Assembly (NCBI GenBank): GCA_900549685.1 | Contig: UROX01000001.1 | Location: 5,831 to 69,830 of the forward strand | DNA from: an uncultured Alistipes sp. | Lineage (GTDB): Bacteria > Bacteroidota > Bacteroidia > Bacteroidales > Rikenellaceae | Direction: 5' to 3' | Length of the DNA stretch: 64,000 bases | Shown here: piece after piece, positions 1-9,893 of the stretch | Numbering within the stretch: the first letter of the stretch is position 1 | Layout of the letters: every line of letters begins with the position of its first letter | Position numbers and translations under genes: made by a program | Notes under the pieces: model-generated | What the model was told of the DNA's origin: nothing | What the model saw: the letters and a program-made list of their open reading frames with translations, nothing else | Databases searched by the model: none

Positions 1-99
1 GCGTGTGCCGTCTTTGAGGTAGATGATGCCTTCGGCCAGCCCCGCACGGAGCGTACCGGCGCCGCAGAGCAGCAGAACGAACAGCAGACAGGTTCTCAT
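1..99 (-). CDS. Secreted protein, N-terminal fragment cut by the window edge
   Basis: The first 33 codons of a minus-strand gene are visible; the rest lies outside the window. The start MRTCLLFVLLLCGAGTLRAG is a classic Sec signal peptide: a short positive N-terminus, a hydrophobic core and an A-x-A/G-type cleavage region near residues 18-20. It continues LAEGIIYLKDGTR. A minus-strand -7 box (TATCTTTG) lies about 75 nt upstream, which supports a real start at base 99. The product is therefore exported to the periplasm or surface. The family cannot be named from 33 residues. Confidence 0.6.
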   Translation of the reverse strand, partial: MRTCLLFVLLLCGAGTLRAGLAEGIIYLKDGTR

Positions 100-173
100 A
101 TCGGATATGTTTCGGGTTTTCGCGCATGGCCGTCCGCAACGAAGAGACATCGGACGGTTAAGGAATTACTGAA

Positions 174-181
174 CAAAGATA
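174..181 (-). promoter_or_regulatory. Bacteroidota -7 box for the edge gene
   Basis: Read on the minus strand the sequence is TATCTTTG, an exact match to TAnnTTTG. I see no good -33 TTTG at the expected spacing. It would give a leader of roughly 70 nt before the ATG at base 99. Confidence 0.5.
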
Positions 182-806
182 ATGAAAAATCTTTCCGAAA
201 TGCGTTCCGGCAGTCGTCTGCGGACGATACGAACTGCCGTTCCTGCCAAGAATCGCCGAAAAGCCGGCGGCAGCGGCCGGCGCAAGAAGCGGAAGCCTCC
301 GGCACAGTCGGCGCACCCCGTTCGCTCCGCCGGCCGCTCCGGCCAAAATCCGTTTTTGCGGACAGAAGCTCTTTCGTTTCCGTTATGTATCAGAAAAAAA
401 GTGCATTCCACACCGGCAAACGGCAGCAGGACGATGGTCCGCATCCATCGGACCGCCCCGTTTTCGGGTCATGCCCGCTGCATCCATCGGGAGCGAACGA
501 TATACCGGAAAGGAGAAGATACGCATCCATATCCGCCCGGATCGACGATTTTATCGGATTGCGTACGAAAGCAAAAAATAAATTGTTTTTGACATTTTTC
601 ACCGGGCGATCCGACGATGCCGCACCCATATCGGACGGACGATTCGTCTTCCGGCTGCAGAAAACGAGTATCTGCCCGGACGGTCCCCGGCAGATCGGCC
701 GCTGCTTGTCCGGAGAAAAGACCGAATACAGGTCTTCTCCCGCTGTTTCCCCATCGGACCGTCGGCGGTCGGAGGCAGACTTCGGGACGGAACCGGAAAA
801 ACGACC
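182..806. other. Intergenic stretch without a supported gene
   Basis: This lies between the edge gene's promoter and the leuS terminator. Open frames on both strands are overlapping, low-complexity and Arg/Pro-rich, as expected by chance in GC-rich DNA. A short AT-rich patch near 575-600 (around TTGTTTTTGACATTTTTC) is the only visible compositional change. No RNA or repeat was recognised. Confidence 0.4.
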
Positions 807-837
807 GGGGCCGGAAGCGTCGAAAACTTCCGGCCCC
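796..837 (-). terminator. Intrinsic terminator of dxs-leuS
   Basis: A perfect 11-bp inverted repeat (GGGGCCGGAAG at 807-817 and its complement at 827-837) has a 9-nt loop. On the minus strand it is followed within a few bases by a T-rich run (GGTCGTTTTT). It lies 26 nt past the leuS stop. Confidence 0.75.
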
Positions 838-863
838 GAGGACGTATGCGGTCTGCGGACGGA

Positions 864-3626
864 TCAGCAGACGATATTGACGATTTTGCCGGGAACGACG
901 ATCACTTTCCGGGGCGTTTTGCCATCGAGGTATTTCTCCGTCGTCGGATCGGCCAGTACGGCGGCTTCCACATCCTTGGGCGTCAGCGAGGCCGGCAGAT
1001 TCTTTTTGAAACGGACCTTGCCGTTGAACGAGACGGGGTATTCGACGTTGTCCTCGGCAAGGTATTTCTCGTCGAATTCCGGGAACCGCGCGTCGCAGAC
1101 CGAGGTCGTGTGACCCAGCTTCTCCCATATCTCCTCGGCGATGTGGGGGGCGAACGGCGCGATGAGCACGACGAGCGGTTCGAGCACGGCCCGTTTGGCG
1201 CATTTGGCTCCGCCCAGTTCGTTCAGGCAAATCATAAAGGCGCTCACCGACGTGTTGAACGAGAAGTTCTCGATGTCTTCGGTCACCTTGCGGATCGTTT
1301 TGTGCAGCGTTTTGAGCTCGGCGGGCGAGGGCGTTTCGTCGGTGACGATCAGTTTGCCGTCGCGGTCGAAGAACAGCCTCCAGAACCGGCGCAGGAATTT
1401 ATGCACGCCGTCGATGCCGTTGGTGTCCCACGGCTTGCTCTGTTCGAGCGGACCGAGGAACATCTCGTACATGCGCAGCGTATCGGCACCGTAGTCGCGG
1501 ACGATGTGATCGGGATTGACGACGTTGTACATCGACTTCGACATCTTCTCGACGGCCCAGCCGCAGACGTATTTCCCGTCTTCGAGCACGAATTCCGCAT
1601 CGGCGAATTCGGGTCGCCATTTCCGGAAAGCCTCCGTGTCAAGCACGTCGCCCCGCACGATGTTCACGTCCACATGGATCTCCTGCGTGTCGTAGCCGTC
1701 CTTGAGGCCCAGCGACACGAAGCGGTTGGTGCCCTTGATGCGGTAGACGAAATTCGAGCGCCCCTGGATCATGCCCTGGTTGATGAGCTTTTTGAAAGGT
1801 TCCGGCTCGCAGACGTACCCCAGGTCGTAGAGGAACATGTTCCAGAAACGGGAATACATCAGGTGGCCGGTGGCGTGTTCGATGCCGCCGACGTAGAGGT
1901 CCACGTTACGCCAGTATTCGTCGGCCTCCTTCGAGACGAGCGCCCGGTCGTTGTGCGGGTCCATGTAGCGGAGGTAGTAGGCCGACGAACCGGCGAAGCC
2001 GGGCATCGTGCTCAGTTCGTACGGATAGCCTTCGGCGGTGTGCCACCCTTCGGCCCGCGCCAACGGAGGTTCGCCCTCGGCCGTGGGTCCGAAGTTTTCG
2101 ATCGGAGGCAGCGTGAGCGGCAGCTCGCTCTCGGAGATCGGACAGGCGATGTCGTCCTTATAATAGACCGGGAACGGCTCGCCCCAGTAGCGCTGGCGGC
2201 TGAAGATGGCGTCCCGCAGCCGGTAGTTGATCTTGCGTCGTCCGAAGCCCCGTTTCTCGATTTCGTCGATCATGGCAGGAATCGCCTCTTTAACGTCCAT
2301 GCCGTCGAGGAATTCGGAATTGATCATGCGGCCCTGCTTGGCGTCGTACGATTCTTCCGAGAGGTCGCCACCCTCCACGACCGGAACGATCGGCAGATCG
2401 AAGTGGCGGGCGAAAGCGTAGTCGCGGCTATCGTGCGCCGGAACGGCCATGATGGCTCCCGTACCGTAGCCGGCCAGTACGTAGTCGCTGATGTAGATCG
2501 GAATCTCGGTTCCGTTGAACGGGTTGATCGCGTAGCCGCCGGTGAACTGTCCGCTCACACGCTTGGTGTCGGCCATGCGTTCGCGTTCGGAGCGTTTTTT
2601 CGTCTCGTCGAGGTAGGCGGCTACGGCTTCGCGGTATTCGTCGGTCGTGATCTTCTCCACCGCCTCGTGTTCCGGAGCCAGTACCATGAACGTCACGCCG
2701 AAGATCGTGTCGGCCCGCGTCGTGAAAACTTCGAGCTTCTCTTCGAGTCCTTTGAGACCGAAGAAAACCTGCGCTCCCTGACTGCGCCCGATCCAGTTGC
2801 GCTGGATTTCCTTGAGCGAGTCGCTCCATTCGAGCGCGTCGAGGCCGTCGAGCATGCGTTGTGCGTAGGCGGTGACGCGCAACAGCCATTGTTTCATCTT
2901 TTTCTGAACGACCGGATAGCCTCCGCGCACCGACAGGCCGTCCTTCACCTCGTCGTTGGCCAGCACCGTGCCCAGCTCGGCGCACCAGTTCACGAGCGTG
3001 TCGGCCCGGAACGCCAGCCGGTAGTTTTGCAGCACGTTCTCTTTTTCGGCTTCGTCCATCGCTTTCCACTCCTCGGCCGTGAACTCCATCGGTACGGTGC
3101 AGGCGGCGTTTACGCCGGCCGTGCCGGAGGTTTCGAACGCGGCGACCAGTTCCTCGACGGGACGTGCCCGACGGCTGTCGTTGCAGTAATAGCAGCCGAA
3201 CATTTTGAGGAACGCCCACTGCGTCCATTTGTAGTATTCCGGATCGCAAGTGCGGATCTGACGGTCCCAGTCGAAGCTGAAGCCGATCTTGTCGAGCTGC
3301 TCGCGGTAGCGGGCGATGTTGTTTTCGGTCGTCACGGCCGGGTGCTGGCCGGTCTGTATGGCGTATTGTTCGGCGGGCAGTCCGAAGGCGTCGTAGCCCA
3401 TCGGATGCAGGACATTGAAGCCCCGGAGCCGTTTGTAACGCGAATAGATGTCCGAGGCGATGTAACCCAGCGGGTGTCCCACATGCAGTCCGGCTCCGGA
3501 AGGATAGGGGAACATGTCGAGCACGTAGAATTTGGGGCGGTCGGGGTCGATTTCCACCCGGTAGGTCTTGTTCTCGGCCCAGCGGTGCTGCCATTTTTTC
3601 TCAATTTCTCTGAAATCGTATTCCAT
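864..3626 (-). CDS. leuS: Leucyl-tRNA synthetase
   Basis: This class I aminoacyl-tRNA synthetase charges tRNA-Leu in the cytoplasm. At 920 residues it has the usual length for a bacterial LeuRS. The HIGH signature appears as HVGH at residues 48-51 inside [13 protein letters not shown]. The second ATP-binding motif KMSKS is near residue 695 ([12 protein letters not shown]). The region between them holds the editing domain ([15 protein letters not shown] is its conserved stretch), and the C-terminus is the tRNA-binding part. The start [13 protein letters not shown] is the family's standard N-terminus. It lies 6 nt downstream of the dxs stop, so the two are surely cotranscribed, dxs first, and end at the hairpin at 807-837. 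A very long open frame antisense to this gene is a codon-bias shadow. Confidence 0.97.
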   Translation of the reverse strand: MEYDFREIEKKWQHRWAENKTYRVEIDPDRPKFYVLDMFPYPSGAGLHVGHPLGYIASDIYSRYKRLRGFNVLHPMGYDAFGLPAEQYAIQTGQHPAVTTENNIARYREQLDKIGFSFDWDRQIRTCDPEYYKWTQWAFLKMFGCYYCNDSRRARPVEELVAAFETSGTAGVNAACTVPMEFTAEEWKAMDEAEKENVLQNYRLAFRADTLVNWCAELGTVLANDEVKDGLSVRGGYPVVQKKMKQWLLRVTAYAQRMLDGLDALEWSDSLKEIQRNWIGRSQGAQVFFGLKGLEEKLEVFTTRADTIFGVTFMVLAPEHEAVEKITTDEYREAVAAYLDETKKRSERERMADTKRVSGQFTGGYAINPFNGTEIPIYISDYVLAGYGTGAIMAVPAHDSRDYAFARHFDLPIVPVVEGGDLSEESYDAKQGRMINSEFLDGMDVKEAIPAMIDEIEKRGFGRRKINYRLRDAIFSRQRYWGEPFPVYYKDDIACPISESELPLTLPPIENFGPTAEGEPPLARAEGWHTAEGYPYELSTMPGFAGSSAYYLRYMDPHNDRALVSKEADEYWRNVDLYVGGIEHATGHLMYSRFWNMFLYDLGYVCEPEPFKKLINQGMIQGRSNFVYRIKGTNRFVSLGLKDGYDTQEIHVDVNIVRGDVLDTEAFRKWRPEFADAEFVLEDGKYVCGWAVEKMSKSMYNVVNPDHIVRDYGADTLRMYEMFLGPLEQSKPWDTNGIDGVHKFLRRFWRLFFDRDGKLIVTDETPSPAELKTLHKTIRKVTEDIENFSFNTSVSAFMICLNELGGAKCAKRAVLEPLVVLIAPFAPHIAEEIWEKLGHTTSVCDARFPEFDEKYLAEDNVEYPVSFNGKVRFKKNLPASLTPKDVEAAVLADPTTEKYLDGKTPRKVIVVPGKIVNIVC

Positions 3627-3632
3627 AGGGTG

Positions 3633-5525
3633 CTATTCTTGTTTGTTTCGTTTGCATTCCATGAGGGCTTCGTAGATGCCCTGTTCGTCGATGCCGCATA
3701 TCCGGCGCAACTGGGCCTGCGTGCCGTGTTGCACGAAACGGTCCGGAACGCCGAGCATGTCGATGCGGACGGCGTATCCGTGGCGGTTCATGAATTCCAG
3801 CACGGCCGATCCCATGCCGCCGCGGACGGTTCCGTCTTCGACGGTTACGATGCGGTCGAACCGCCGTCCCACCTCGTGCAGCCGGGCCTCGTCCAGCGGT
3901 TTGACGAAACGCAGGTCGATGTGCGCGGCCGAGACGCCGTCGGCATCGGCCCGGCGGACGGCTACCGCCGCATCGTTGCCCACGGGACCCAGCGTCAGCA
4001 CGGCCACATCCGTACCTTCGCGGAGCAGACGGCTGCTGCCGACCGGTATTTCTTCGAACGGCCGACGCCAGTCGGGCGTAACGCCTGCACCCCGCGGATA
4101 GCGGATGACGAACGGGCCGCGTCCGAGCGAGGCGGTATACATCAGGTTGCGCAATTCGACCTCGTCCATCGGCGAAGAGACCGTCAGTCCGGGAACCGAA
4201 CGCATATAGGCAATGTCGAAGACACCGTGGTGCGTGGGACCGTCCTCGCCCACCAGTCCGGCCCGGTCGAGGCACATGACCACAGGGAGTCCCTGCAACG
4301 CCACGTCGTGAACGACATTGTCGTAGGCCCGCTGCATGAACGACGAGTAGATGTTGCAGAAGGGGATCATGCCCGCCGCGGCCAATCCGGCCGAGAACGT
4401 TACGGCATGTCCCTCGGCGATGCCCACGTCGAAACAGCGTTCGGGGATGCGCTCCATCATCCGGTTGAGCGAGCAGCCCGTAGGCATGGCCGGCGTGATG
4501 CCGGCTATGCGTTCGTCGGCGAGCGCCAGCTCGAGGATCGTCTCGCCGAAAACGTCCTGATAGAGCGGCGGGCGGTGTCCGTCTTTGGAGACGATCCGTT
4601 CGCCCGTTTCGGGGTTGAACGCTCCGGGGGCGTGCCATATCTGCTGGTGCTCTTCGGCCGGCCGGTATCCTTTGCCCTTGACGGTCAGCACGTGGAGCAG
4701 TTTGGGACCGGGTATCCGCTTCAGATCGCCCAGTACGCGGACCAGCTGCGCGGTGTCGTGTCCATCCACCGGACCGAAATACCGGAAGCGGAGGCTCTCG
4801 AACAGGTTGCTCTGCTGCAGGAGGCCCTGCTTGAGCGCATTGCCCGTTTTCTGGATCAGGCGTCTGAGCCGGGGGAAGCGTTCGAGCCGGGACCAAGTCT
4901 TGGTCTTGAACAGGTTGTAGCCCTTGGACGTCGATATGCTCAACAGATATTCTTTCAGCGCCCCGACGTTCGGGTCGATGGCCATGCGGTTGTCGTTGAG
5001 GATGACCAGCAGGTCGGTGTTGGCCGCTCCGGCGTTGTTGAGTCCCTCGAAGGCGAGGCCTCCGGTCAGCGCCCCGTCGCCGATGACGGCGACCACCTGC
5101 CGTTTCTCTCCGCGCAGGGCCGAGGCCGTGGCAATCCCCAGCGCGGCGGAAATCGACGTCGAGGAGTGCCCCGTCCCGAAGGCGTCGTAAGGACTTTCGC
5201 TCATTTTCGGGAATCCGCTCAGTCCGTCCAGCTTGCGGTTCGTGCAGAAACGGTCGCGGCGGCCGGTGATGATCTTGTGCGCATAGGCCTGGTGGCCGAC
5301 GTCCCAGATCAGTTTGTCTTCGGGCGTGTCGAACACGTAATGCAGCGCGGCGGTCAGCTCCACGACGCCGAGGCTCGATCCCAGATGGCCGGGATTGGCG
5401 GCCAGCTGCGAGACGATGAAACGGCGCAGTTCGTCGCAATAACGGGGAAGCTCCTCCGGCCGGAGCTTGCGCAAGTCGGCCGGGGAGTCGATGCGGTCGA
5501 GGTATTTGTATTCCGTTGCTGCCAT
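3633..5525 (-). CDS. dxs: 1-deoxy-D-xylulose-5-phosphate synthase
   Basis: This thiamine-diphosphate enzyme condenses pyruvate and glyceraldehyde 3-phosphate, the first and flux-setting step of the MEP isoprenoid pathway. The 630-residue length is typical. Visible marks are the GHQAYAHKI region, the ThDP/metal motif GDGALTGG followed by GLNNAG, and the transketolase C-terminal half ending in [11 protein letters not shown] start at [13 protein letters not shown]. The frame stays open for another 140 codons upstream, but that part has no family similarity, and a -7 box (TACCTTTG at 5550-5557) sits between it and the chosen ATG, giving a leader of about 20 nt. It is cotranscribed with leuS 6 nt downstream. 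ispH, a later step of the pathway, lies at 54.5 kb. Confidence 0.96.
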   Translation of the reverse strand: MAATEYKYLDRIDSPADLRKLRPEELPRYCDELRRFIVSQLAANPGHLGSSLGVVELTAALHYVFDTPEDKLIWDVGHQAYAHKIITGRRDRFCTNRKLDGLSGFPKMSESPYDAFGTGHSSTSISAALGIATASALRGEKRQVVAVIGDGALTGGLAFEGLNNAGAANTDLLVILNDNRMAIDPNVGALKEYLLSISTSKGYNLFKTKTWSRLERFPRLRRLIQKTGNALKQGLLQQSNLFESLRFRYFGPVDGHDTAQLVRVLGDLKRIPGPKLLHVLTVKGKGYRPAEEHQQIWHAPGAFNPETGERIVSKDGHRPPLYQDVFGETILELALADERIAGITPAMPTGCSLNRMMERIPERCFDVGIAEGHAVTFSAGLAAAGMIPFCNIYSSFMQRAYDNVVHDVALQGLPVVMCLDRAGLVGEDGPTHHGVFDIAYMRSVPGLTVSSPMDEVELRNLMYTASLGRGPFVIRYPRGAGVTPDWRRPFEEIPVGSSRLLREGTDVAVLTLGPVGNDAAVAVRRADADGVSAAHIDLRFVKPLDEARLHEVGRRFDRIVTVEDGTVRGGMGSAVLEFMNRHGYAVRIDMLGVPDRFVQHGTQAQLRRICGIDEQGIYEALMECKRNKQE

Positions 5526-5549
5526 TTTTGGATCGCGAAGAATAATCGA

Positions 5550-5557
5550 CAAAGGTA
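5550..5557 (-). promoter_or_regulatory. Promoter -7 box for dxs-leuS
   Basis: On the minus strand this reads TACCTTTG, a perfect TAnnTTTG. A TTG lies 23 nt upstream (complement of 5581-5583), a slightly long spacer. Transcription would begin near 5545, about 20 nt before the dxs ATG. The position argues against the longer upstream reading frame being translated. Confidence 0.6.
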
Positions 5558-5628
5558 ATAAAAAAAACAGACCCCGGCCGCAACGCACCGTTTTATGGTC
5601 TTTTGCGACCCGATTATTCCGTCGCTCG

Positions 5629-5659
5629 TTGCGCGATAACGAATTGTTTCGTATCTTCG
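5629..5659 (+). promoter_or_regulatory. Promoter for the OmpA-type lipoprotein-pyrH-frr operon
   Basis: TTG at 5629-5631, a 20-nt spacer, then TATCTTCG at 5652-5659, one base from TAnnTTTG. It is divergent from the dxs promoter in the same 226-nt gap. The leader to the ATG at 5752 would be about 90 nt. Confidence 0.45.
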
Positions 5660-5751
5660 TGGCTGATTCGGGTATTCCGTTCCGCTTCGTCGTGCAACGG
5701 AAGTCCCGGGAGGACGAACCCGCACGCGAAGGTGCATAAACGGAAGACCGT

Positions 5752-6606
5752 ATGAAAAAAATCGTTGTTCTGGCGTTGGTCGTTTGGGTGGCGGCGTCTT
5801 GTGTGTCGAACAAGAAATTCAATTCGATGAAGGCCGAGGCGCTCCGTCTGGAGGGCGAACTCAACGCTTCGAAAGGACGTCTGGACGATCTGGGCGAGCT
5901 CAACGACAAGCTGACGGCCGAAAAGATGAGACTGGCCTCCGACACGACCCGGCTCGGCGAAGAGTTACGTGCCGGGAAGAGACGCTACCAGCAGTTGTTG
6001 GCCGACGGTTCGGCCGAATCGGCCCGCATGTTGCGCGAGCTCGAAGACAAGGAGATGGCGCTCAACGACCGTTCGCGCCGCGTGGCCGAACTCGAGGGCA
6101 TGCTCAAGAGCCGCGAGGAGGCGATCGACGCCATCCGCCGCAAGGTGACCGACGCGCTGACCGGGTTCGAGGGCAAGGGACTTTCCATCTCGATCCGCAA
6201 CGGCAATGTCTATGTGTCGATGGACGACAAGCTGTTGTTCCGTTCGGGCAGTTTCGAGATCGACCCCAACGGTGCCCGGGCCGTGCGCGATCTGGCCGGC
6301 GTACTGGCTCAGAATCCCGATATCAACGTAATGGTCGAAGGCCACACCGACGATGTGCCCTACCGCTCCAACGGACAGCTCAAGGACAATCTCGACCTGA
6401 GTGCCAAACGGGCCACGACCGTCGTGCGGCTGCTGCTGGAGAACAAGGATATCGCGCCGAGCCGCATCATCGCCGCCGGCCGGGGCGAGTCGCTGCCGGT
6501 CGATCCGGGCAAGACGGCCGAGGCGCGGGCCAAAAACCGCCGTACCGAAATCATCCTCACGCCCAAGCTCGACGAGCTGATGCAGTTGATGGAAAAACAG
6601 CAATAA
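5752..6606 (+). CDS. OmpA-family peptidoglycan-binding lipoprotein
   Basis: This 284-residue protein is predicted to tether the outer membrane to peptidoglycan. Residues 1-17 form a lipoprotein signal peptide with the lipobox AASC and lipidation at Cys17. Residues about 20-130 are charged and heptad-like, probably a coiled coil. Residues about 150-270 are the OmpA/MotB C-terminal domain: the core [17 protein letters not shown], then [13 protein letters not shown] and [17 protein letters not shown], carrying the Asp and Arg normally used to bind diaminopimelate. The short QLMEKQQ tail is ordinary. It stops 17 nt before pyrH and likely shares its promoter, although no functional link to UMP kinase is known. 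It could equally be described as a Pal-like or YiaD-like protein; the exact partner is unknown. Confidence 0.88.
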   Translation: MKKIVVLALVVWVAASCVSNKKFNSMKAEALRLEGELNASKGRLDDLGELNDKLTAEKMRLASDTTRLGEELRAGKRRYQQLLADGSAESARMLRELEDKEMALNDRSRRVAELEGMLKSREEAIDAIRRKVTDALTGFEGKGLSISIRNGNVYVSMDDKLLFRSGSFEIDPNGARAVRDLAGVLAQNPDINVMVEGHTDDVPYRSNGQLKDNLDLSAKRATTVVRLLLENKDIAPSRIIAAGRGESLPVDPGKTAEARAKNRRTEIILTPKLDELMQLMEKQQ

Positions 6607-6623
6607 ACGAATAACCTCGACAT

Positions 6624-7337
6624 ATGGCAATCTACAAACGGGTGTTGTTGAAGCTCAGCGGCGAATCGCTCATGGGCGCCCAGAAATACGGTCTCTCGAC
6701 CGACGTTCTTTCCGAATATGCCGCACAGATCGGCGCTGCCGCCTCGGAAGGCGTGCAAATCGCCATCGTCATCGGCGGCGGTAACATTTTCCGAGGTCTG
6801 AGCGGTGTGGGACGCGGCTTCGACCGCGTCCGGGGCGACCAGATGGGCATGCTGGCCACCGTCATCAACTCGCTCGCCCTGCAAAGCGCGCTCGAAGCCA
6901 CGGGAACCCGGGCAAGGGTGCTCACTTCCGTACGCATGGAGCCTGTCGGCGAATTGTACACGAAAGCCCGGGCGCTGGAACTGCTCGCAGCCGGCGAGGT
7001 GGTCATCGTCGCCGGAGGCACCGGCAATCCCTATTTCACGACCGATACGGCCTCGGCCCTGCGCGGTGTGGAACTCGAGGCCGAAGTGCTGCTCAAGGGT
7101 ACGCGCGTGGACGGCATCTACACGGCCGATCCCGAGAAGGACCCCTCGGCCGTGAAATTCCCCGAGATCACGTTCGACGAGGTTTACGAACGCCGGCTCC
7201 GGGTCATGGACCTGACGGCTTTCACCATGTGCAAGGAGAACGATCTGCCCATCGTCGTGTTCGACATGGATACGGCCGGTAATTTGCAGAAGGTGCTCGG
7301 AGGGGAACCTATCGGGACCGTAGTGAAAAATCGATAA
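6624..7337 (+). CDS. pyrH: UMP kinase
   Basis: This enzyme phosphorylates UMP to UDP using ATP. It is the bacterial hexameric enzyme of the amino-acid kinase fold, unrelated to eukaryotic UMP/CMP kinase. The 237-residue product shows the N-terminal phosphate-binding KLSGESL, the glycine-rich VIGGGNIFRG, the nucleotide segment AGGTGNPYFTTDTAS, and the ATP-site region KGTRVDGIYTADP. The C-terminal motif PIVVFDM is typical. The start MAIYKRVLLKLSGE is the family N-terminus. It is followed 25 nt later by frr, the order pyrH-frr being conserved in many bacteria, and preceded by the OmpA-type lipoprotein. Confidence 0.97.
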   Translation: MAIYKRVLLKLSGESLMGAQKYGLSTDVLSEYAAQIGAAASEGVQIAIVIGGGNIFRGLSGVGRGFDRVRGDQMGMLATVINSLALQSALEATGTRARVLTSVRMEPVGELYTKARALELLAAGEVVIVAGGTGNPYFTTDTASALRGVELEAEVLLKGTRVDGIYTADPEKDPSAVKFPEITFDEVYERRLRVMDLTAFTMCKENDLPIVVFDMDTAGNLQKVLGGEPIGTVVKNR

Positions 7338-7362
7338 ACGAAATAAAAATAAGAACGAGATT

Positions 7363-7923
7363 ATGATGGAGCCTAAGGAAATTCTGGATGCCGCCCAAGA
7401 GAAAATGGACAAAGTGATCGCCCATTTGGTCGAAGCGTTGGCATCGGTTCGTGCCGGTAAGGCCAGTACCAACCTGCTCAACGGTGTTATGGTCGATTAT
7501 TACGGAGCGTCCATGCCCGTGTCGCAGGTCGCCAGCGTGACGGTACCCGATGCACGGACGGTCCTCATTCAGCCGTGGGAGAAAAACATGATCGCCCCGA
7601 TCGAGAAAGCCATTCTGGTAGCCAATATCGGACTGACGCCCTCCAACAACGGCGAGCATATCCGGCTGAACATTCCGCCTCTGACCGAAGAACGTCGTAA
7701 GGAGCTGGTCAAACAGATCAAGGCCGATGCCGAAACGGCCCGAGTAGGGGTACGCAACATCCGTCGCGATGCGGTCGAATCCTTCAAGAAGGCCCAGAAA
7801 GACGGTATGCCCGAAGACGTGGCCAAGGACGGCGAGGAATCGGCACAGAAACTGACGGATCGATTCAGCAAGAAGATCGACGAACTGTTCTCCGCCAAGG
7901 AGGCCGAGATCATGACCGTATAG
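7363..7923 (+). CDS. frr: Ribosome recycling factor
   Basis: With EF-G this protein splits the post-termination ribosome into subunits. At 186 residues it has the standard family length. The N-terminal helix, the RAGKAST and LNGVMVDYYG segments, the hinge INIPPLTEERRKELVKQ (seen as LNIPPLTEERRKELVKQI) and the C-terminal helix with VRNIRRDA are all present. Two ATGs are adjacent (MMEPKE); the second may be the true start. It is the last gene of the lipoprotein-pyrH-frr unit and is followed 208 nt later by a strong hairpin terminator. Confidence 0.97.
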   Translation: MMEPKEILDAAQEKMDKVIAHLVEALASVRAGKASTNLLNGVMVDYYGASMPVSQVASVTVPDARTVLIQPWEKNMIAPIEKAILVANIGLTPSNNGEHIRLNIPPLTEERRKELVKQIKADAETARVGVRNIRRDAVESFKKAQKDGMPEDVAKDGEESAQKLTDRFSKKIDELFSAKEAEIMTV

Positions 7924-8131
7924 GATCATCCGGATTTTCGGCCCGTAGCCGCTTGTCGTCTCCGGCGGACATCGGTCCGGCAGGGGCGATTATCGGCTTC
8001 GCAATCCTCGCCGGGGAAACGGACTTCGGTCCGGAACGGTCCGAGGATGCAGCTCTTGGGTTCGGATACCGGTCAGCGGTTTCCGGGAGAACGTCCGGAA
8101 CGGGGGTGTTCGGATATATACGATTTTATCG

Positions 8132-8165
8132 AAAAGCCCGCTCCTTTTCCCGGAGCGGGCTTTTT
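8132..8165 (+). terminator. Intrinsic terminator after frr
   Basis: A 13-bp stem (AAAAGCCCGCTCC at 8132-8144 with its complement at 8152-8164), a 7-nt loop and a T-run. The A-run on the other side makes it bidirectional. Confidence 0.85.
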
Positions 8166-8401
8166 GTGCGGTCGCTTTCCTACCCCCGGATTCTTCCGGC
8201 ACCGTACGGGAGGTCGCCTCTGACAGGAGAAACCTCGCCGACCGAAACCTTTGCCGAAATATCCTCACCTCTTTTCTTCTGCCCTTGGAAACAGACGGAG
8301 AAGGGGCGAGTCCTATAACTTTTCGGCAAGCGGCAAAAGGTCGCCGTGCGGAGAAAAACAGGGCGAAAAGATACTTATCGACAGTCGTCGTCGGTCGCAT
8401 G

Positions 8402-8451
8402 TGTTCGCACACCCGGTTGTCGTCTGCAGACGACAACCGGGTGTGCGAACA
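8402..8451. repeat. 50-bp perfect palindrome, no spacer
   Basis: Two 25-nt arms match base for base with no loop. The left arm begins TGTTCGCACACCCGG and the centre is GTCTGCAGAC. Symmetry stops at 8401/8452. Neither side is followed by a T-run, so it is not a canonical terminator. It lies 479 nt past frr and 294 nt before the C_GCAxxG gene. It could be an operator for an oligomeric protein, a cruciform or processing site, or an assembly artefact. Confidence 0.9.
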
Positions 8452-8745
8452 GGTTCGAACTCGGAGGCGTCGGCAGAAACTTCGGATCGTAATCCGGGTG
8501 TGGCGTCGGATTCGGCGGATGTCGGTCCCATGAGCGGATTCTTGTACGAGGCAATTGCATATGACAAGACCCGATGTTTCGGGACCTATGTCCGGAATCG
8601 GTCTCTCTCTCGGTCGAAAGCGGTTACTCGAATCGATTCCGTTTTCGACTCCGGGGGCTGTGATACGAAGAGCGCGGCGAAGAGCAGACTTTTCGTCTGC
8701 GCATCGAGGTCTGTAAATCTTGTTATATAAATAAATCGGATCGAA

Positions 8746-9150
8746 ATGAATGAGGGTTTGGCCGCCCGGATCGAACGGGCGAGAACATTGAAAAAGGAAG
8801 GTCGTAACTGTTCGCAATGCGTAGCAATGGCATTCGGCGATCTGCTCGGTCTCGAGGCGCACGACATCGCACGGCTATCGGTCGGCTTCGGAGGCGGATT
8901 GGGCGGACAGCGTCAGGTGTGCGGCACTTTATCCGGCCTGAGTATGGTGCTGGGCGGTTTGCGGTACGGCGCTCCGGCCGACAAGCAGGCCGTATATGCG
9001 GAAATCCGACAGTGTTGTTCGGAATTTTCCGAAATAAACGGCTCCTGCATATGCGAAGAATTGTTGGCGATGCGCGACAAGACCTGCATGGCGCGGATCG
9101 AGGATGCCGTGACGATTCTCCACCGCCATCTATCCGACGCTGCAGAATGA
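8746..9150 (+). CDS. C_GCAxxG_C_C family protein
   Basis: This 134-residue cysteine-rich cytoplasmic protein belongs to the C_GCAxxG_C_C family, named for its spaced cysteines and glycines and often suspected of redox or metal binding; no biochemical role is established. The marks are GRNCSQCV near residues 24-31, then SVGFGGGLGG and CGTLSG, and further cysteines in the second half (QCCSEF, GSCICEE, KTCMA). It has no signal peptide or membrane segment. It stands alone: the nearest genes are more than 800 nt away on either side. An AT-rich stretch just upstream (TAAATCTTG near 8714) is a weak -7 candidate. Confidence 0.8.
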   Translation: MNEGLAARIERARTLKKEGRNCSQCVAMAFGDLLGLEAHDIARLSVGFGGGLGGQRQVCGTLSGLSMVLGGLRYGAPADKQAVYAEIRQCCSEFSEINGSCICEELLAMRDKTCMARIEDAVTILHRHLSDAAE

Positions 9151-9893
9151 AAAACCACCAGCCCGGGGAAGAAGGAGGTGAGAGCGTAGTACGGAGTTCG
9201 GTTTCATGGTCCTCGGCGTCCGTTGCACAAGACGACAGTGCGGCAAATCCACGGAAGAGGCGGACGGGTGAATCGCCGGCGCGACGTCCCGGACGATGAT
9301 TTCCCTTGCGGCCGACGCGGGCGACAACCTCGAGACAAGGGAAAAACATTTATTCGACAGCGGGCGCACGGCCGCTTCGTTTTTCAGGAAAATTTCCGAA
9401 AAGCCGTCTCGTCGGCCGCCTGTCGGAAGATTGTATATAGGATTATTCCGACGCGGTTATATCCTTATCCTTTGGGGCCGGCCTTTGGCCGCGGCTTCCG
9501 TGCTTTCCGTCTGCGCTTTACGCTCCGTCGAGACGAGATGCCGGTTCATAACACGTTGCAGCAACGAATTCCCGCGTCGAATCCGAAGAATGTATCGGGA
9601 GCTTCGACACATTAAAGATATATAACCGCCGGCTCCGATGTGCCGGAGTCTATCCCCTTCCGACCATTATCGTTCGCAGCCACGAACTGCGGTTCGGATC
9701 GATTTTCATGTCGGAGCGAAGAGTAGCCCGGAAAGCGGAGACCCGAATCACGGATGTCGGGGCGTGGAGGTATGCGACTGTGTTCCGGAATTGCCCCGGC
9801 TTTTCTTTCGGAGCGAAGGAAACGGGGTGCGGCACGGAACTTGCTCTTTTCCCGGTAGCCCCGGAAGAGAATAGGATAGCGATCTATCTTGGT

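Larger units (their letters stand above)
7924..8745. other. 822-bp intergenic region with terminator and palindrome
   Basis: No credible gene lies between frr and the C_GCAxxG protein. The stretch contains the intrinsic terminator at 8132-8165 and the 50-bp perfect palindrome at 8402-8451, listed separately. Frames on both strands through the palindrome encode the same short peptide because the DNA is self-complementary; I do not regard them as genes. The last 60 bases are AT-rich and probably hold the promoter of the next gene. Confidence 0.5.

Noticed and set aside
846..5558. A 1570-codon open frame on the plus strand, antisense to leuS and dxs
   Set aside because: It lies exactly opposite two highly conserved genes, is low-complexity and rich in Val, Glu, Arg and His, and has no family motif. 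GC-rich codon bias keeps the complementary frame free of stops. The same holds for frames opposite purL (35016-38645), parC (40200-42830), ftsK and sdhA.
5526..5945. 140-codon N-terminal extension of dxs
   Set aside because: It has no similarity to the DXS family, crosses the dxs -7 box and overlaps the divergent lipoprotein gene.
8452..8475. GGTTCGAACTC as a possible tRNA T arm
   Set aside because: No acceptor, D or anticodon stem could be built around it.
8313..8567. Short frames through the 50-bp palindrome on both strands
   Set aside because: The palindrome makes both strands encode the same peptide. There is no start context, family or codon evidence for either.
9441..9640. AT-rich fragment ending TTAAAGATATATAACC as a promoter
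   Set aside because: No TAnnTTTG match and no gene or RNA downstream on that strand.
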